In this document: piece after piece, positions 6,003-7,572 of the stretch
Position numbering within the stretch: the first letter of the stretch is position 1
Layout: each line of letters starts with the position of its first letter
Source: Prevotellaceae bacterium
GTDB lineage: Bacteria; Bacteroidota; Bacteroidia; Bacteroidales; UBA932
Reading direction: 5' to 3'
Assembly: GCA_031289895.1 (NCBI GenBank)
Contig: JAITOP010000254.1
Location: 1-7,572 of the forward strand
Length of the DNA: 7,572 nt
Translations under genes and position numbers: made by a program
The notes under the pieces: model-generated
Told to the model about the DNA's origin: nothing
Database searches by the model: none
The model's input: the letters and a program-made list of their open reading frames with translations, nothing else

Positions 6003-7157
6003 ATGAAAAAAATAATTCGCAAAATACACCTCTGGATTTCCTTCCCAATTGGACTGATTATCACAATAATGTGTTTAACAGGCGCAGTTTTGGTATTTCG
6101 TACCGAAATAGAAGAAACGTTGTTTCCCGAACGCTTTTTTGTAAAAGAAATAAACGGCGAACCGATGACATTAGACCGACTGATTCCGTTAATAAATTCG
6201 CAATTAGAAAACAATTCGGTTACAGGCGTAAGTATTCCAAACAATCCCAAACGTAATTATATGATGAGTCTTGCCGAAGGCTCAAGAGTTACTGCATACG
6301 CAAATCCATACACAGGTAAATTAGTTGAAATCAGTCAATTTAGCAATAATTTTTTTGCAAAAATTATGCAACTTCACCGCTGGTTGTTAAACACAAAAAT
6401 AGGCAAACCTATTACAGGTTATTCAACGCTTTTGTTTGCTATAATACTGATTACAGGCATTATCATTGTCATTCCAAAAAACCGCAAAGGCGTAAAACAA
6501 CTATATACGATAAATGTAAACAAAGGCTGGAAACGTTTTTGGTATGATATGCACACATCTGCGGGAACTCTTACTTGTATGATACTTTTAGTGCTGGCAC
6601 TCACAGGTTTAACATGGTCGTTTAGTTGGTATAATGTTGGTGTTTACAAACTTTTCGGAGCAGAATTGCCGGCAATGAATCATAATCAACACAACAGAGG
6701 CAACCAACAGCAAACACATGGAAATCAGCAAACTGACAGAAATAAACACTCAGACAGAGGTCAACAAACAGACAGAGGCGAAACAAAAACGCAAAGCATA
6801 GATTTTACTCATTGGCAAGATATACTTGAAAAAATTAAAGGGCAAAATGCTGATTACAAAACAATTGCTATTCAAAATGAATCGGTAACAGTTTCGCAAA
6901 AACGCATTTGGGGCAATGCACGAGCTGCCGACAAATATACATTCGATGCAAAAACAGGTGAAATTACAAATTATCAACCTTATGCAAAGGCAGATAAATC
7001 AACAAAAATACGCGGTTGGCTATACACTCTGCATGTTGGCGCGTGGGGCGGATTGTTTTCAAAAATCATAACATTTATAGCTGCTCTTGTAGGCGCAAGT
7101 TTGCCGCTCACGGGATATTATATTTTTTACAAGAAACGAAAAAGGCGAAAAAAGTAG
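6003..7157 (+). CDS. xusC: XusC-like PepSY-domain inner-membrane protein, possible siderophore reductase
   Basis: A 384-residue PepSY-associated membrane protein. Four helices are visible at about 10-32, 138-157, 186-208 and 350-375. Positive charges (KNRKGVK at 159-165, the KKRKRRKK tail) put both termini and the middle loop in the cytoplasm and two large loops in the periplasm. PepSY-like segments lie at about 40-110 and 265-325 (YTFDAKTGEITNY). Histidines H9 and H184 sit at the cytoplasmic ends of helices 1 and 3, and H125 and H344 at the periplasmic ends of helices 2 and 4, a layout fitting two bis-His hemes as in the PepSY ferrisiderophore reductase FoxB. Residues 225-265 are a low-complexity His/Gln/Asn/Asp/Arg linker. 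The length is ordinary for the family. The gene is third in the xus order, 159 nt after xusB across the inverted-end element; no own promoter is evident. The PepSY assignment is strong; reductase function is inferred. Confidence 0.85.
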   Translation: MKKIIRKIHLWISFPIGLIITIMCLTGAVLVFRTEIEETLFPERFFVKEINGEPMTLDRLIPLINSQLENNSVTGVSIPNNPKRNYMMSLAEGSRVTAYANPYTGKLVEISQFSNNFFAKIMQLHRWLLNTKIGKPITGYSTLLFAIILITGIIIVIPKNRKGVKQLYTINVNKGWKRFWYDMHTSAGTLTCMILLVLALTGLTWSFSWYNVGVYKLFGAELPAMNHNQHNRGNQQQTHGNQQTDRNKHSDRGQQTDRGETKTQSIDFTHWQDILEKIKGQNADYKTIAIQNESVTVSQKRIWGNARAADKYTFDAKTGEITNYQPYAKADKSTKIRGWLYTLHVGAWGGLFSKIITFIAALVGASLPLTGYYIFYKKRKRRKK

Positions 7158-7302
7158 AAATAGAGAGGTAGTGTTTTATTTGTAAATCAAAGTATTGCAA
7201 CTTAATAAATCAATGAAATTATATGAAATATTTATTAGTCAAAATCAATTTCAACATTGGAAATTTTATCCAATTCTGCTGAAATACTTTTTTTGATTTG
7301 GG

Positions 7303-7572
7303 CTATTTTGCGGTATTTTGATTTTGCAAATCTTTTTCCAATTCGGATATTTGGTATTTCAAGAGTTCTATTGTCTTTAATGCTGAAAACAATTCATTTT
7401 CAATATAATATCGTTCATCATCAACTATTTTACTTAATAATTCTTGTTCTGATATATTTTTGACTTCATACAGTTCCAAATCGTTATTGTCGTCAAAATC
7501 AAATCCAATTTGCGTTGTGGTACAATTATCAATGGCGGGAATATAAACACCTCTTTCTTTATCTGCCGCCGC
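7303..7572 (-). CDS. C-terminal end of an unrecognised acidic protein (partial)
   Basis: Reading leftward from the right edge, a frame stays open for 89 residues and ends with TAG at 7305-7303; the start lies outside the window. The protein is acidic (IGFDFDDNNDLELYEV) and its last 25 residues look like a coiled coil (IELLKYQISELEKDLQ). Codon choice is ordinary for the window. I recognise no family. It is convergent with xusC, 145 nt apart, with no strong terminator between them. A second frame on the same strand, one base back, is open from 7393 through the TAG to a TAA at 7237-7235 and adds a protein-like tail, so the gene may be frameshifted or longer than it seems. A short open frame on the plus strand across this region is taken as its shadow. 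Confidence 0.6.
   Translation of the reverse strand, partial: AAADKERGVYIPAIDNCTTTQIGFDFDDNNDLELYEVKNISEQELLSKIVDDERYYIENELFSALKTIELLKYQISELEKDLQNQNTAK

Noticed and set aside
7247..7265. AATTTC / GAAATT hairpin as a terminator after xusC
   Set aside because: The stem is six pairs with a single G-C pair and is followed by only a few T residues, too weak to call.
7257..7463. 68-residue hydrophobic open frame on the plus strand
   Set aside because: It is the complement of the acidic, coiled-coil minus-strand gene end; A/T-rich antisense of such sequence reads as F, L and I and gives false membrane proteins.

Overview
The window looks like chromosomal DNA from a member of the Bacteroidota, most likely order Bacteroidales. 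It is AT-rich, its promoter boxes follow the TAnnTTTG pattern, clear Shine-Dalgarno sites are absent, and exported proteins have Q or an acidic stretch after the cleavage site. The gene families also fit: a TGS-fused nucleoside kinase, and a TonB receptor followed by a DUF4374 lipoprotein and a PepSY membrane protein. I cannot name a species.

Layout. Positions 1-162 hold a possible C-terminal end of an upstream gene. Positions 250-1920 encode a complete housekeeping nucleoside (uridine-type) kinase behind a TATCTTTG promoter. Positions 1921-2364 are a gene-free stretch. It holds twelve copies of a 9-bp tandem repeat starting right after the kinase stop codon, a nested stem-loop that resembles an interspersed Bacteroidales repeat, a weak AT-rich terminator-like hairpin, a good promoter, and one or two Fur-like boxes. 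Positions 2365-7157 hold three genes on the plus strand that match the xenosiderophore utilisation operon xusABC of Bacteroides thetaiotaomicron in order and type. Positions 7303-7572 are the C-terminal end of an unrecognised gene on the minus strand, convergent with xusC.

How the genes work together. XusA is the outer-membrane TonB-dependent channel. XusB is a DUF4374 lipoprotein whose export signal suggests display on the cell surface, where it would capture ferric siderophore (enterobactin-type in B. theta) and pass it to XusA. XusC is a four-helix inner-membrane PepSY protein, probably acting after import, perhaps as a reductase that frees iron. The Fur-like box upstream of xusA fits control by iron. 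The substrate in this organism cannot be read from the sequence.

Main points of interest. A 125-bp element with 10-bp inverted ends, probably a remnant or miniature insertion sequence, sits inside the operon between xusB and xusC. XusC has two pairs of histidines at the two faces of its helices, as expected for a two-heme protein, plus a His/Gln-rich low-complexity periplasmic linker. XusB has a duplicated DxNGN loop. The minus-strand gene at the right edge has a second open frame past its stop. I see no wholly new system here; the core is a known iron-uptake system with unusual details.
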